Counted from the stretch's first letter, positions 42,199 through 51,046 are shown. The stretch is 64,000 nt of DNA from Bin87 sp965220505 (GCA_965220505.1 CBDCQE010000001.1:1798001-1862000), one strand, 5' to 3'. A program made the numbers and translations. The notes: a model not told the origin generated them from the sequence alone.

Positions 42199-43791
42199 GT
42201 GAAACATCAAGCCTTAGTGCGCGAGGCATCAGTAATGTTCCGCAAACTCAATCTCGTCGCCCTGGCGACGCTCATCTTGTTGGCTTCCACTCTGCTGGTC
42301 GCCTGCGCAAACGAAGACGCCGCCCCGGCCGGACTATCACGGGCCGAGGTTGAAGAAATAGTACGGGCCGAAGCGCCCGATGCCACGGTGCCGTCTCAAC
42401 CCGGGCTGACCCGCTCCGAGGTTGAAGAGATCGCGCAGGCGGCGGCGGTGGCGATGCCTCAGCCCGAAGCCGAACCGGGGCTGACCCGCTCCGAGGTCGA
42501 AGAGATCGCGCAGGCGGCGGTGGCGGCGATGCCCCAGCCCGAAGCCGAACCGGGGCTGACCCGCTCCGAGGTTGAAGAGATTGTACGGGAGGCGGTACGG
42601 GCAGCCATGACGGAAGCAGCCGAGCCTGCATCCGCATCGTGCCAACTGGTTCCCGGACAGAGCGAGCCGGGCCAACCGGGCGAGGTGCCATTGGACGTGG
42701 AGGTGATAGCCGAAGATCTTGAGATCCCCTGGGGACTGGCGATTCTTCCCAACGGCGATATGCTGGTTACCGAGCGCCCCGGCCGGGTGCGCCTGATCCA
42801 GGACGGTGAAGTTGTCCCGGAGCCAGTGCTCGGGTTCGACGTGTCGATACTCCCTCCGTTGTTCGGCAGCCCGATCGCGGGGTCTGGAGGCGGGCTGCTG
42901 GGCATACTCCTGCACCCCGAATTCGCCTCCAACCGCCAGTTCTACCTCTTTTACAACATAGACAACAAGGACGGCGTACAGATTGGTCAAATCGGGCGCT
43001 ACGCGCTCTCCGACGACGGCCGCTCGGCGACCTTTGACCGCGTGATCCTCGACGACCTGCCGGCGGGACTGCACCATCAGGGCGGCCGCATGCGGATCGG
43101 GCCCGATGGGATGCTGTACGTGGGCATCGGCGCCTACGACCCCCCCGAGGCGCAGAGTCCCGATACCGTGGCGGGGAAGTTGCTCAGGATGGACCTCAAC
43201 GGTGGCATCCCCGCCGACAACCCGGACCCGAACAGCTACATTTTCGTGAGCGGGATACGCAACACCCAGGGCTACGACTGGTTCGATGACCGGCACATTG
43301 TGATGGTGGACCACGGTCCTTCCGGCTTTGAGCTGAATATGCCGGACTTGGCCGGCTTCGATGAGATCAACGTAGTAACCGCCGGCGACAACCTGGGCTG
43401 GCCCCTCGTCTGGGGATGCGACACCCAGGAGGGGCTGGTCAGCCCGGCGCTGGCGTGGGAGGGTTCGGTGCCGCCCACCGGCGCGACCTTCTATCGCGGC
43501 GACCTCATCCCCGAATGGACCGGTAGTTTCCTGTTCACCACCGTCGGGCTCAACGAGAGGTTCACCGGCCGTCCGATGCACGGCCGGCATCTGCATCGCG
43601 TGGTGTTCGACGAGGACAATCCGTACACTATCGTGTCCCACGAGGTCTACCTGCAGAATGCCTACGGACGCCTGCGCACCATCGTGAGCGATGCCGACGG
43701 GTATCTCTACATGATGACCAGCAACTGCGACAACCGCGGCGAGTGCCCGCCCGAAGGTGACAAGATCCTGCGGATTGGCCCCGCCCGATAG
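42199..43791 (+). CDS. Glucose/sorbosone-dehydrogenase-type lipoprotein
   Basis: A 530-residue lipoprotein. Signal peptide and lipobox (LASTLLVACAN, Cys) are followed by four copies of a 24-25 residue helical repeat (GLTRSEVEEI...), then a beta-propeller of the GSDH/YliI type: LEIPWGLAILPNGDMLVTERPGRVRL, GLLGILLHPEFASNRQFYLFY, GLHHQGGRMRIGPDGMLYVGIGA, RNTQGYDW and GEWTGSFLFTT-like motifs. PQQ-dependent aldose oxidation is the family activity. GTG 42199 is supported by AGGAGG; ATG 42235 is alternative. Confidence 0.85.
   Translation: MKHQALVREASVMFRKLNLVALATLILLASTLLVACANEDAAPAGLSRAEVEEIVRAEAPDATVPSQPGLTRSEVEEIAQAAAVAMPQPEAEPGLTRSEVEEIAQAAVAAMPQPEAEPGLTRSEVEEIVREAVRAAMTEAAEPASASCQLVPGQSEPGQPGEVPLDVEVIAEDLEIPWGLAILPNGDMLVTERPGRVRLIQDGEVVPEPVLGFDVSILPPLFGSPIAGSGGGLLGILLHPEFASNRQFYLFYNIDNKDGVQIGQIGRYALSDDGRSATFDRVILDDLPAGLHHQGGRMRIGPDGMLYVGIGAYDPPEAQSPDTVAGKLLRMDLNGGIPADNPDPNSYIFVSGIRNTQGYDWFDDRHIVMVDHGPSGFELNMPDLAGFDEINVVTAGDNLGWPLVWGCDTQEGLVSPALAWEGSVPPTGATFYRGDLIPEWTGSFLFTTVGLNERFTGRPMHGRHLHRVVFDEDNPYTIVSHEVYLQNAYGRLRTIVSDADGYLYMMTSNCDNRGECPPEGDKILRIGPAR
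42331..42600 (+). repeat. 75-bp tandem repeat coding for a helical stalk
   Basis: Units start at 42331, 42403, 42478 and 42553. The last three are exactly 75 bp apart and nearly identical; the first spacing is 72 bp. They encode 24-25-residue helical segments with GLTRSEVEEI and MPQPEAEP. Confidence 0.8.
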
Positions 43792-44025
43792 GGAGCATCG
43801 GGAAAAGCGGGCCGGAGGGGCCTCCCTCTCGTCCTAAGCCTCCTGGTATTGGCAGGATTTATCGCTCTTCTCTTGGCTTTATGGCGAGGCGCCACAGGTC
43901 AGCGCCAGGCAATTGCGGCTGAACCGGCGCCCGTTGCCCAACCGGATATCCAGGCCGCACAGTCGAGACGCCCGGAGGGCGCGAAGCCCCCGGGCGATCA
44001 TCATGCCGAGGCGGCGGAAAACTAG
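43792..44025 (+). other. In-frame open segment after the stop, with TM helix
   Basis: The GSDH reading frame continues open for 77 codons beyond its TAG (43789-43791), to TAG 44023-44025. The extension encodes a hydrophobic helix (LVLSLLVLAGFIALLLALW) and a Pro/Ala/charged tail. No ATG/GTG start lies in it ahead of the helix. It may be a decayed C-terminal anchor, read-through product or chance. It overlaps rpsT's end by 4 bp on the opposite strand. Confidence 0.3.
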
Positions 44026-44276
44026 CCGGCGCGGGATCGGTTAAGCGCCGCCGCCAGGCGGCCCTTCCGACGGGATGCGTTGTTCTTGTGCAGTATGCCC
44101 TTGCGCACGGCCACGTCGAGCATGCTCATGGCGTTGCGCACCGCTTCTTCGGAATCAGGGTCGGCGGCCGCCACGGCGCGACGGGCGCGGTTGACGGCGG
44201 TTCGGGTGGCACGGCGCGCGCTCATGTTGCGCGCGTTTCGCTTGACGGATTGGCGGTGGGCTTTCTGAGCCGGCAA
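44022..44276 (-). CDS. rpsT: 30S ribosomal protein S20
   Basis: An 84-residue basic protein: LPAQKAHRQSVKRNARNMSARRATRTAVNRARRAV (in pieces), SMLDVAVRKGILHKNNASRRKGRLAAALN. It binds 16S rRNA in the 30S body. The start is TTG 44276, with GGGAG upstream; TTG 44291 is further upstream. Confidence 0.93.
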   Translation of the reverse strand: MPAQKAHRQSVKRNARNMSARRATRTAVNRARRAVAAADPDSEEAVRNAMSMLDVAVRKGILHKNNASRRKGRLAAALNRSRAG

Positions 44277-44464
44277 TGTTCTTACTCCCAAGGTCTGTTT
44301 TCGGAGGACAAGATGTTACCAAACCCCTTCCCCCTTTGTCATCCGCCGTCCCAAAGGGCGAATTTTGCTGTTCCGAACCAGGGTACCTCAGGAAGGCCAC
44401 CTCCGTTCCATTGCCCGACCGGATTTGAGACGCTAACATGCAGGAGCAACGGGAGAATCCGCTA

Positions 44465-44824
44465 ATGACCACTCAGCAGTATCAACAAGCCAGCGAGCAT
44501 TTCCTGGCGCAGGCTAGACGGGAACTGGCAGACGGCGATCTGCCGCAAGCGTCTGAGAAAGGCTGGGGCGCCACCGCCCAGATCCTGAAAGCCGTCGCCG
44601 ACCACCGCGGCTGGGAACACAGCCGTCACCGGCACCACCTCGTTACAGTCAGCCGGCTCAGGGCTGAGACCGGCGACGGCGACATCCGCCGCTTGTTCAA
44701 TACCGCCAGCGCCCTTCACGAGAACTTTTACGAAAACACGATGCCGGCGTTCGAGGTCGAGGAAAGTCTGGACGACGTCGAGGCCCTGCTGAACAAGCTT
44801 CTACCCTTACTGGACCGGACCTAG
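44465..44824 (+). CDS. HEPN/PaREP1-like small helical protein (paralogue)
   Basis: A 119-residue protein: FLAQARRELADGDLPQASEKGWGATAQILKAVADHRGW, HSRHRHHLVTVSRL, SALHENFYENTMPAFEVEESLDDVEALLNKLLPLL (in pieces). It aligns along its length with the 3638-4165 protein, sharing QAR/HAREEL, EKGWGA, RGWxH, ENFYEN and the LDDVE ending. GGGAG precedes ATG 44465. There is no partner gene next to it. Confidence 0.62.
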   Translation: MTTQQYQQASEHFLAQARRELADGDLPQASEKGWGATAQILKAVADHRGWEHSRHRHHLVTVSRLRAETGDGDIRRLFNTASALHENFYENTMPAFEVEESLDDVEALLNKLLPLLDRT

Positions 44825-44873
44825 TCTCGGACACTCTGGCCGGTCGAGTAGCGACATCGCCTGGTCTGCCGGG

Positions 44874-44950
44874 TTTCAGCACGCCAACCACCGCCCATCG
44901 CTTCAGGTTGACAATTTCGGCCCTGTTGCCCGAAAATTGTCGTGCTGAAA
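44874..44950. promoter_or_regulatory. Nested inverted repeats upstream of groEL
   Basis: An outer perfect pair TTTCAGCACG (44874-44883) and CGTGCTGAAA (44941-44950) encloses an inner pair GACAATTTCGG (44910-44920) and CCGAAAATTGTC (44930-44941). A TTGACA at 44908-44913 and a weak GAAAAT -10 (44932-44937) overlap the inner arms. This looks like an operator or a cruciform; no CIRCE sequence was found. Confidence 0.5.
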
Positions 44951-45041
44951 GCCACACCCGGAAACGGATTCACGGCGCGTTTTTCAGTATCGTTGTTCCT
45001 GTTTACCACTACATTGACCCCATTTGCGGAGGATCCCCGCC

Positions 45042-46667
45042 ATGCCCGAGAAGCAGTTGATTTTCGATGAGAACGCTCGACAGAGCCTGATGAGCGGCGT
45101 TGACCAGCTCGGGCGCGCGGTCGCCCTGACCCTCGGCCCCAGCGGCCGCAACGTCATCCTCGGCCGCGTCTGGACCCTTCCCGTGGTGTGTAGCGACGGC
45201 GTTACCATCGCCAAGGAAATCGAACTGCCCGACCCCTACGAAAATATGGGCGCCCAGGTGGTGAAGGAAGCCGCGTCCAAGACCAACGACGTGGTCGGCG
45301 ACGGCACCACCACCTCCATCGTGCTGGCCCGCTCCATCATCCAGGGCGGCTTCATGAACGTGGCCGCCGGCGCCAACCCGTTGGCCCTCAAATCCGGCAT
45401 CGACCAGGCCGTATCCGCCGTGTGCAGCGTGATCAGCGACCAGGCCGCCGCCGTGGAGAGCCGCGAGCAGGTCGCCCGTGTCGCTGCCCTGTCCGCCCAC
45501 GAAGAGGCCATCGCCGACCTGATCGCCGACGCCATGGACAAGGTCGGACGCGAGGGGATCATCACCGTGGAGGAGAGCCGCAGCCTCAGCGACGAGCTTG
45601 ACGTCGTGGAGGGTATGCGTCTGGACCGCGGCTACCTGTCGCCTCATTTCGTCACCGACACCGACCGCATGGAGTGCTCCATCGACGAGCCTCTGTTCCT
45701 GCTCACTGATCAGAAGCTCTCCTCCGCCGCCGACGTGGTGCCCACCCTCGAAGCAGTGGCCCAAGGTGGCCGTCGTCCCCTGGTCATCATCGCCGAGGAC
45801 ATCGAGGGCGAAGCCCTGGCCACGTTGGTGGTCAACAAGCTGCGCGGCACCATCACCAGCCTCGCCGTCAAGGCCCCCGGCTTCGGCGAGCGACGCAAGG
45901 CCCTGCTGGAAGACCTGGCGATCATGACCGGCGGCACCGTGGTCACCAGCGACACCGGCATGCGCCTCGATGCAGTCTCCATCGACCAACTGGGTTCCGC
46001 CCGTCGCGTGGTCGCCTCCAAGGACGAGACCACCATCGTTGAGGGCCGCGGCCACGAGGACGACATCACCGGCCGCGTTTCCGAACTCCGCGTGCAGATC
46101 GAGGAAACCACCTCGGACTACGACCGCGAGAAGCTCCAGGAACGCCTCGCCAACCTCGCCGGCGGTGTCGCCGTCATCAAGGTCGGCGCGGCCACCGAGC
46201 CCGAACTGAACGAGCGCAAGAGCCGGACCGAGGACGCCCTGGCCGCCACTCGCGCCGCCGTGGAGGAAGGGGTCATCCCTGGCGGTGGCGTCACCCTGCT
46301 CCGCGCCCAGGCTGCCCTGGATGGCATCATGGACGCAGCGTCCGGCGACGTGGCCGTTGGCATCCGCCTCGTTCGCGAAGCGTTGGAGGCGCCTCTTACC
46401 ACCATCGCCGATAACGCCGGCTACAAGGGCGCTGTGATCGTCGAGAACGTCCGTAACGGCGATAACGACTACGGTTTCGACGCGGACCGCGGCGACTACA
46501 CTGGCATGGTGGCCCGCGGCATCATCGACCCTGCCAAGGTCACACGCTCGGCCCTCCAGAACGCGGGCTCCGTCGCCGGCATGCTCCTGACCACCCAGGC
46601 GGTGGTTACCGAGATCCCCAAGTACGAGCCCCTGCCCGCCGACATCCAGGACTTCATGCACGACTAA
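45042..46667 (+). CDS. groEL: Chaperonin GroEL (single, no adjacent groES)
   Basis: A 541-residue HSP60. The ATP site is kept: LTLGPSGRNV, SDGVTIAKEIEL, GDGTTTSIVLA, GGGVTLLRAQ. It ends YEPLPADIQDFMHD with no Gly-Gly-Met tail. The equatorial stretch after RNV differs from the usual KKFG (it reads GRVWTLPVVCSD). groES is not next to it. GGAGG precedes ATG 45042, and a terminator follows. It may be an extra or specialised copy. Confidence 0.92.
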   Translation: MPEKQLIFDENARQSLMSGVDQLGRAVALTLGPSGRNVILGRVWTLPVVCSDGVTIAKEIELPDPYENMGAQVVKEAASKTNDVVGDGTTTSIVLARSIIQGGFMNVAAGANPLALKSGIDQAVSAVCSVISDQAAAVESREQVARVAALSAHEEAIADLIADAMDKVGREGIITVEESRSLSDELDVVEGMRLDRGYLSPHFVTDTDRMECSIDEPLFLLTDQKLSSAADVVPTLEAVAQGGRRPLVIIAEDIEGEALATLVVNKLRGTITSLAVKAPGFGERRKALLEDLAIMTGGTVVTSDTGMRLDAVSIDQLGSARRVVASKDETTIVEGRGHEDDITGRVSELRVQIEETTSDYDREKLQERLANLAGGVAVIKVGAATEPELNERKSRTEDALAATRAAVEEGVIPGGGVTLLRAQAALDGIMDAASGDVAVGIRLVREALEAPLTTIADNAGYKGAVIVENVRNGDNDYGFDADRGDYTGMVARGIIDPAKVTRSALQNAGSVAGMLLTTQAVVTEIPKYEPLPADIQDFMHD

Positions 46668-46684
46668 TCCCCATCGACGGCGCA

Positions 46685-46737
46685 AATTCACCCGCCGCGC
46701 GTGCTGTGCAGCGACGCCGGCGGGTGAATTGTTTTCT
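46685..46737 (+). terminator. groEL terminator
   Basis: A perfect 13-bp stem AATTCACCCGCCG/CGGCGGGTGAATT (46685-46697 with 46718-46730), then GTTTTCT. A strong terminator for groEL. Confidence 0.85.
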
Positions 46738-46742
46738 ATGTC

Positions 46743-47288
46743 ATGATCGGCGACGAACCTACCAAAACAGGCGCGCTCAATAGGGACGCCATTGCGTCGC
46801 TGTTGGCACACCACCCGCCACTGCTGGAAGAATGTCCCGATCCATGCGGGCAACTCCAACCCAACGGGTTCGACGTCACCGTGCGCTCAGTCTCATCGTA
46901 CTCTCCAGAAGCCGGCGCCGCAGCCATCGGCGTCTCCGATGCGGACCGGGCGCTGCCCGGTTCCACCGATCTGGCCTTCGGATGCGACGGCTGGCTGCTT
47001 CTGCCTCCCGGCCACTACCTGGTCACGTTCAACGAGGTGGTCAACCTGCCCCGGTGGGTCATGGCGCTGGGTCGTCCGCGTTCCAGCCTGCTGCGCATGG
47101 GCGTCACCCTGCACACCGCCGTGTGGGACGCCGGCTACAGCGGGCGCTCTCAGGCGCTGCTCGTTGTCCACAACGCCGGCGGGTTCCGCCTGCAGCGGGA
47201 CGCCCGCATCGCCCAACTGGTCTTCTTCCCCCTGAGCGCTCCCGATAATCGCGGATACGACGGGCGCTACCAGCGTGAAAACCTGTGA
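46743..47288 (+). CDS. dUTPase-like protein (dCTP deaminase family)
   Basis: A 181-residue trimeric-dUTPase-fold protein. It has QPNGFDVTVRSV, LPPGHYLVTFNEVV, RPRSSLLRMGVTLHTAVWDAGYSGRSQALLVVHN (in pieces) and IAQLVFFPL. The central Asp of VWDAGYSG is the dUTPase-type catalytic residue; the Glu needed for dCTP deamination (in LEFYN of Dcd) is absent (LLVVHN). It should hydrolyse dUTP to dUMP, lowering uracil in DNA. It overlaps queG by GTGA, so they are co-translated. Confidence 0.78.
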   Translation: MIGDEPTKTGALNRDAIASLLAHHPPLLEECPDPCGQLQPNGFDVTVRSVSSYSPEAGAAAIGVSDADRALPGSTDLAFGCDGWLLLPPGHYLVTFNEVVNLPRWVMALGRPRSSLLRMGVTLHTAVWDAGYSGRSQALLVVHNAGGFRLQRDARIAQLVFFPLSAPDNRGYDGRYQRENL

Positions 47289-48448
47289 ACTCCGGCCCAG
47301 ACATTGCCGTGGAACCCGCGCAACTACGCCGGTGGGTTGACCAGGCGGCGCGCGATGCGGGTTTCGACTTGGTCGCCGTCACCTCCGCCGACTCCTTTGC
47401 CTCCGACCGTGAGGAAGCCCTCCGCCGCATTGACTCCGGCCTCATGGACGGCCTGCCCTGGTTCAACGCCCAACGCGTGCGACGCGGCACGGACCCGGAA
47501 ACCCTGCTGCCCGGCGCCCGCTCGATCATCTCCCTGGGCTGGAACTACTACCCGCCCGAAGACCCGCCGGCAACTGACCGCGCCGGCCTTATCGCCCGCT
47601 ATGCCCGCGGCCGCGACTACCATCGCGTCATGAAACGCCGCATGCGCCGCGTGGTGCTGGACTTGACCGAGCGACTCGGCGACCCGTTTGCCGCTCGCTG
47701 GTACGTCGATGACGGGCCGATGCTGGACCGCGCCGCCGCGACCCGCGCCGGGCTGGGCTGGTTCGGCAAGAACGGCAACATCCTCAATCCTACCTACGGC
47801 TCATGGCTCCTGCTCGGCCAGATAATCACCGATCTGCCGCTGGCCGCCGACCCGCCGCTCGCCAAAACCTGCGGGCAATGCTCCCGTTGCATACCCGCGT
47901 GTCCCACCGATGCCATCGTGGCTCCCTACGTCGTCGACAATCGCCGCTGCATCAGCTACCTGACCATCGAGCACAAGGGAGCCATCCCGACCGAGTTGCG
48001 CGCGTCCATGGGCAACTGGGTCTTCGGGTGCGACATCTGCCAGGAAGTCTGCCCGGTCAACCGCAAGGCGAAAGCCACCGGAGACCCCAATTTCGGCCGC
48101 ACCGATCTTTCCTCAATCGACCTGGTGGAGCTCCTCGACCTGACCGAAGAGCAGTTCCGGCACCGCTTCGCCGGAACGCCGATCATGCGCGCCAAGCAAG
48201 TGGGTATGCAACGGAACGCCTGCGTCGCCTTGGGCAATTCCGGCGACCCTGCCGCCGTCCCCGGTTTGACTCGTGCCCTGACGAGCGCCCCGCCCCTGGT
48301 ACGAGCACATGCAGCGTGGGCTCTGGGCCGCATCGGCGGCGCCCGCGCCCGCGACGCCCTGCAACTTGCCCTGGACAGCGAGGCTGACCCGGAGGTCCTG
48401 TCAGAAATCAGGCCGGCGCTGGACCACGACGGCTATTCGTTGTCGTAG
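47285..48448 (+). CDS. queG: Epoxyqueuosine reductase QueG
   Basis: A 387-residue cobalamin-dependent enzyme reducing epoxyqueuosine to queuosine in tRNA. It has the N-terminal QueG motif (DLVAVTSADSF), SIISLGWNYYPP, KNGNILNPTYGSWLLLGQI, two 4Fe-4S sites (CGQCSRCIPACPTDAI and CDICQEVCPVN) and C-terminal HEAT-like repeats (LGNSGDPAAVPGLTRAL). Start GTG 47285 overlaps the upstream stop. It pairs functionally with queA at 15936. Confidence 0.94.
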   Translation: MNSGPDIAVEPAQLRRWVDQAARDAGFDLVAVTSADSFASDREEALRRIDSGLMDGLPWFNAQRVRRGTDPETLLPGARSIISLGWNYYPPEDPPATDRAGLIARYARGRDYHRVMKRRMRRVVLDLTERLGDPFAARWYVDDGPMLDRAAATRAGLGWFGKNGNILNPTYGSWLLLGQIITDLPLAADPPLAKTCGQCSRCIPACPTDAIVAPYVVDNRRCISYLTIEHKGAIPTELRASMGNWVFGCDICQEVCPVNRKAKATGDPNFGRTDLSSIDLVELLDLTEEQFRHRFAGTPIMRAKQVGMQRNACVALGNSGDPAAVPGLTRALTSAPPLVRAHAAWALGRIGGARARDALQLALDSEADPEVLSEIRPALDHDGYSLS

Positions 48449-49197
48449 CGCGGCGACTGCCTGGGACCCGACCGTCGGTTGCTGGCGCGGTTCCGCTGGT
48501 TCCGTCGCCCGCGTCCGTTATTGCGGCCCTGGTCATCCGAGGTTTCTGATTCCGTCGGTTCAGTATCCGCATCAACAGTCGGTTCGGGAACCTCGACCGT
48601 TGCCGGCTGATCATCGGCCGCAGCCGGAACACGAGGCGGCTGCGGGCGGGCATTGTTCCGGGTCGCATTTCGCCGCCGCCGCTCGCGTTGGGCGCTCACG
48701 CGTTCCTCTTCTGCGGCCAACGCGGCGTCGATCTGCTCCAATGCCTTTTCCCGGCCGTCCCGGAGCTTCAGCATCTCCCCTTCCAGCAGGAAAAAGTCAC
48801 TTTTCGAGAGCAGGTGCAAGTTGCCCTGGAACGCCATGTACCAGTCTTCCGGCGCCCACTTGCGCACGTATTCCAGCCGATAGGCGATCAGACCGGCGCT
48901 GATGTATTGATCGTTCTCCAGTACCACGTCCGGTTTGATCCCGATGCGATAGGGCCACGTCGCTTTGCCCTCTTTGATCCAGGGCCCCGAACCGACCTCT
49001 TCGTACCCCTGCGTGACAGTAGCCGTCGCGGTGAACACGCGAGACCCGGTTACGTAGTAGATGACTCGGTCCCCCGGTTCGACCCGCTGCACCTTCCGCC
49101 GGTACTCCGCCTTCAACCCCTGTCCGGTGAATCCCAGCCGTCGCGTAACGTTATAGTTTTCCTCGTTGCAATTGATCATCCAGAAATTGTGTGGCAT
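48433..49197 (-). CDS. EVE-domain protein with basic RG/NR tail
   Basis: A 254-residue protein. The N-terminal EVE domain (HNFWMINCNEENYNV, VEPGDRVIYYVTGSRVFTATATV, GLIAYRLEYVRKWAPEDWYMAFQGNLHLLSKSDF, in pieces) belongs to the PUA-like fold that recognises modified DNA or RNA bases. A helix (REKALEQIDAALAAEEERV) and a long disordered tail rich in Arg and Asn follow, like an RNA-binding tail. Its 3' end overlaps queG by 16 bp on the other strand. ATG 49197 is chosen. Confidence 0.8.
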   Translation of the reverse strand: MPHNFWMINCNEENYNVTRRLGFTGQGLKAEYRRKVQRVEPGDRVIYYVTGSRVFTATATVTQGYEEVGSGPWIKEGKATWPYRIGIKPDVVLENDQYISAGLIAYRLEYVRKWAPEDWYMAFQGNLHLLSKSDFFLLEGEMLKLRDGREKALEQIDAALAAEEERVSAQRERRRRNATRNNARPQPPRVPAAADDQPATVEVPEPTVDADTEPTESETSDDQGRNNGRGRRNQRNRASNRRSGPRQSPRYDNE

Positions 49198-49288
49198 AAC
49201 CCCAACCTGCTCTGGCCATATCAATTCAGCCTGAAATTGCGCCTATTTTAGCGCACTCGGCCCACGGCACGGCTCCGGTCCAAAAGGC

Positions 49289-49313
49289 GACGGGCGGGAA
49301 ATTCCCGCCCGTC
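49289..49313 (-). terminator. Terminator of the TPP-enzyme gene
   Basis: A 10-bp perfect stem GACGGGCGGG/CCCGCCCGTC (49289-49298 with 49304-49313) around a 5-nt loop, with a T-rich stretch on the minus-strand exit (GCCTTTTGG). It lies 9 bp after the TPP gene stop. Confidence 0.7.
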
Positions 49314-49321
49314 TTTCCAGA

Positions 49322-51046
49322 CTAACCAAGCTCCGCGCTCATGTTGTAAATCTCCCCTGGACGCCCGCCCTCCGGCAGGCCCAGCGGCAGGTGAACGTTC
49401 AGCAGGAACGGCCGCTTCTCCCGCTCCACGACACCCAGCCCGTGCTCGATGGCGTCGCCGATGTTGGTCTCGTCCGTCGCGTCCATCGCCTCGACGCCAA
49501 AGCCCTCGGCCAGTTTCACCGGGTCTATGCCGTCCAGCACCACGCCCCGGTACTCTCCGGTCTCGCGCATGTTGGCGTTGGCATTGGCAAAGGAACTGGC
49601 GACGATGCCGTAAGCGCCGTTGTTGGAGATTACGTAAAGCACCGGAACACCGTGGCTGGCCGCCGTCCACAGCGCGTGGTCTGAGTAGTACAGCGACCCG
49701 TCGCCCACCAGGCCGACCACCGGCGTGTCCGGCGCGCCCAGCTTGGCCCCGATTGCCATGCCCACGCCGTAGCCTTCCGACCCGCCGGCCGGCCGGATGT
49801 ATTGGTTGCGGCCCGCCTCGTCGTTGTTGGCCAAAATATCCTGCGCCACGGCAAACTGCTCGATGGTCACCAGCCCGCCACCGCGGCTCTCCAGCGCCTG
49901 GTCCAGCGCATCACCCAGCGCCACCGCCCGAACCTTGCCCTGCTCCGCGGGAACTCGCCACGCGGCGTCCCGACGTTGGGCCCGCAGCGCCGCCACCTCT
50001 TCCCGGGCTCGGCTCCGTCGGTCGGACAGATCGTCGGACGAACCGTCAGTGGCGTCCAGCAACGCTTGCGCTGCCCGCTTCTCGTCGGCCAGCACTGCCA
50101 GGTCCAGACCAGGGATGTTCTCCAGGTTCTCGGCGTCCGCGCCGATGGCGATGGTCCGCTCGGCGTCGAAGAACGCGGTGTAGTCGCTGGCGTTGCCGGC
50201 GCCGTTATGCGTCACGCCGATGCACAGGATCAGGTCGGGGGCGATGTCCGGGGCCTGCTCCAGCCGACGGCCGCCGGCGTGCAGCGGGTGCTTGATCGAG
50301 ACCGCCCTGGGGTCACCCACCACCGGCACCCCGAAACGCTCGGCCAATGCGGTGACCTCCGCGATGGCGCCGCTCTTCCACACCCCGTCGCCCACGTACA
50401 TCAACGGACGCTTGGCGTCCCGCAGCGCTCGCGCCACGGCGTCAATGTCCGCGTCCGACGGATAGCCGGCGTGAATCTCGGGAAGCTGACCATCGATGAT
50501 ATTCGCCGTGTGCTCGGCCGGCCCCAGCAGCCGGTCGTACACCGCCAGGTGCACCGGGCCCACCGGCGGCGTCATCGCCACCCGCAACGCCCGCTCCAGG
50601 GCGGCCGGCAGTCCCTCCGGCTCGATGACCGTCCAGTTCGCCTTCATCATCGGCGCGGCGATGGCGGTCGGGCCGGCATTGTGGCTCACGTCCAGGCTGA
50701 TCTTGCCGGCGAAGCTGCCGGTGTCGCCGGCGAAGGTGATCACCACCACCGGCAGGCTGCCCGTCCACACGTTGATCAGCTGACCCATCGCCTGTGCCAG
50801 CCCCGCGCCCAGGTGCACCACCATCACGCCGGGAGCCAGGTTAGCCTGGGTGTACCCGCCGGCCATCGCCGTGACGGCGCCCTCGTGCAATCCGAGTATG
50901 CCGTGGATGTCCGACCGCGCGTGCAGCTCATTGAAAAACAGCGCTTCGCGCGACCCCGAATTGTTGAAAACGTACTTGACGCCCGACGCCACCATCTGTT
51001 CGACCATCAGGCGCGATGCGCTGGCGGTCATCTCTCTGGTCTGCAT
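49322..51046 (-). CDS. TPP-dependent enzyme (benzoylformate decarboxylase/AHAS-like)
   Basis: A 574-residue TPP enzyme with a SGSREALFFNELHARSDIHGILGLHEGAV N-terminal pyrimidine domain (in pieces), catalytic Glu in LHEGAVTAM, and the C-terminal GDGSLYYSDHALWTAASHGVPVLYVISNNGAYG. It resembles benzoylformate decarboxylase and related non-FAD TPP decarboxylases. It is a distant paralogue of the 22718 gene. It is alone on its strand, with a terminator just downstream. Confidence 0.85.
   Translation of the reverse strand: MQTREMTASASRLMVEQMVASGVKYVFNNSGSREALFFNELHARSDIHGILGLHEGAVTAMAGGYTQANLAPGVMVVHLGAGLAQAMGQLINVWTGSLPVVVITFAGDTGSFAGKISLDVSHNAGPTAIAAPMMKANWTVIEPEGLPAALERALRVAMTPPVGPVHLAVYDRLLGPAEHTANIIDGQLPEIHAGYPSDADIDAVARALRDAKRPLMYVGDGVWKSGAIAEVTALAERFGVPVVGDPRAVSIKHPLHAGGRRLEQAPDIAPDLILCIGVTHNGAGNASDYTAFFDAERTIAIGADAENLENIPGLDLAVLADEKRAAQALLDATDGSSDDLSDRRSRAREEVAALRAQRRDAAWRVPAEQGKVRAVALGDALDQALESRGGGLVTIEQFAVAQDILANNDEAGRNQYIRPAGGSEGYGVGMAIGAKLGAPDTPVVGLVGDGSLYYSDHALWTAASHGVPVLYVISNNGAYGIVASSFANANANMRETGEYRGVVLDGIDPVKLAEGFGVEAMDATDETNIGDAIEHGLGVVEREKRPFLLNVHLPLGLPEGGRPGEIYNMSAELG

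Noticed and set aside
44825..45041. CIRCE/HrcA operator upstream of groEL
   Set aside because: I looked for the TTAGCACTC-N9-GAGTGCTAA pattern and it is not there; only the different nested repeats are.
45009..46859. A 616-codon open frame antisense to groEL
   Set aside because: It has no recognisable protein pattern and results from the GC-rich third positions of groEL.
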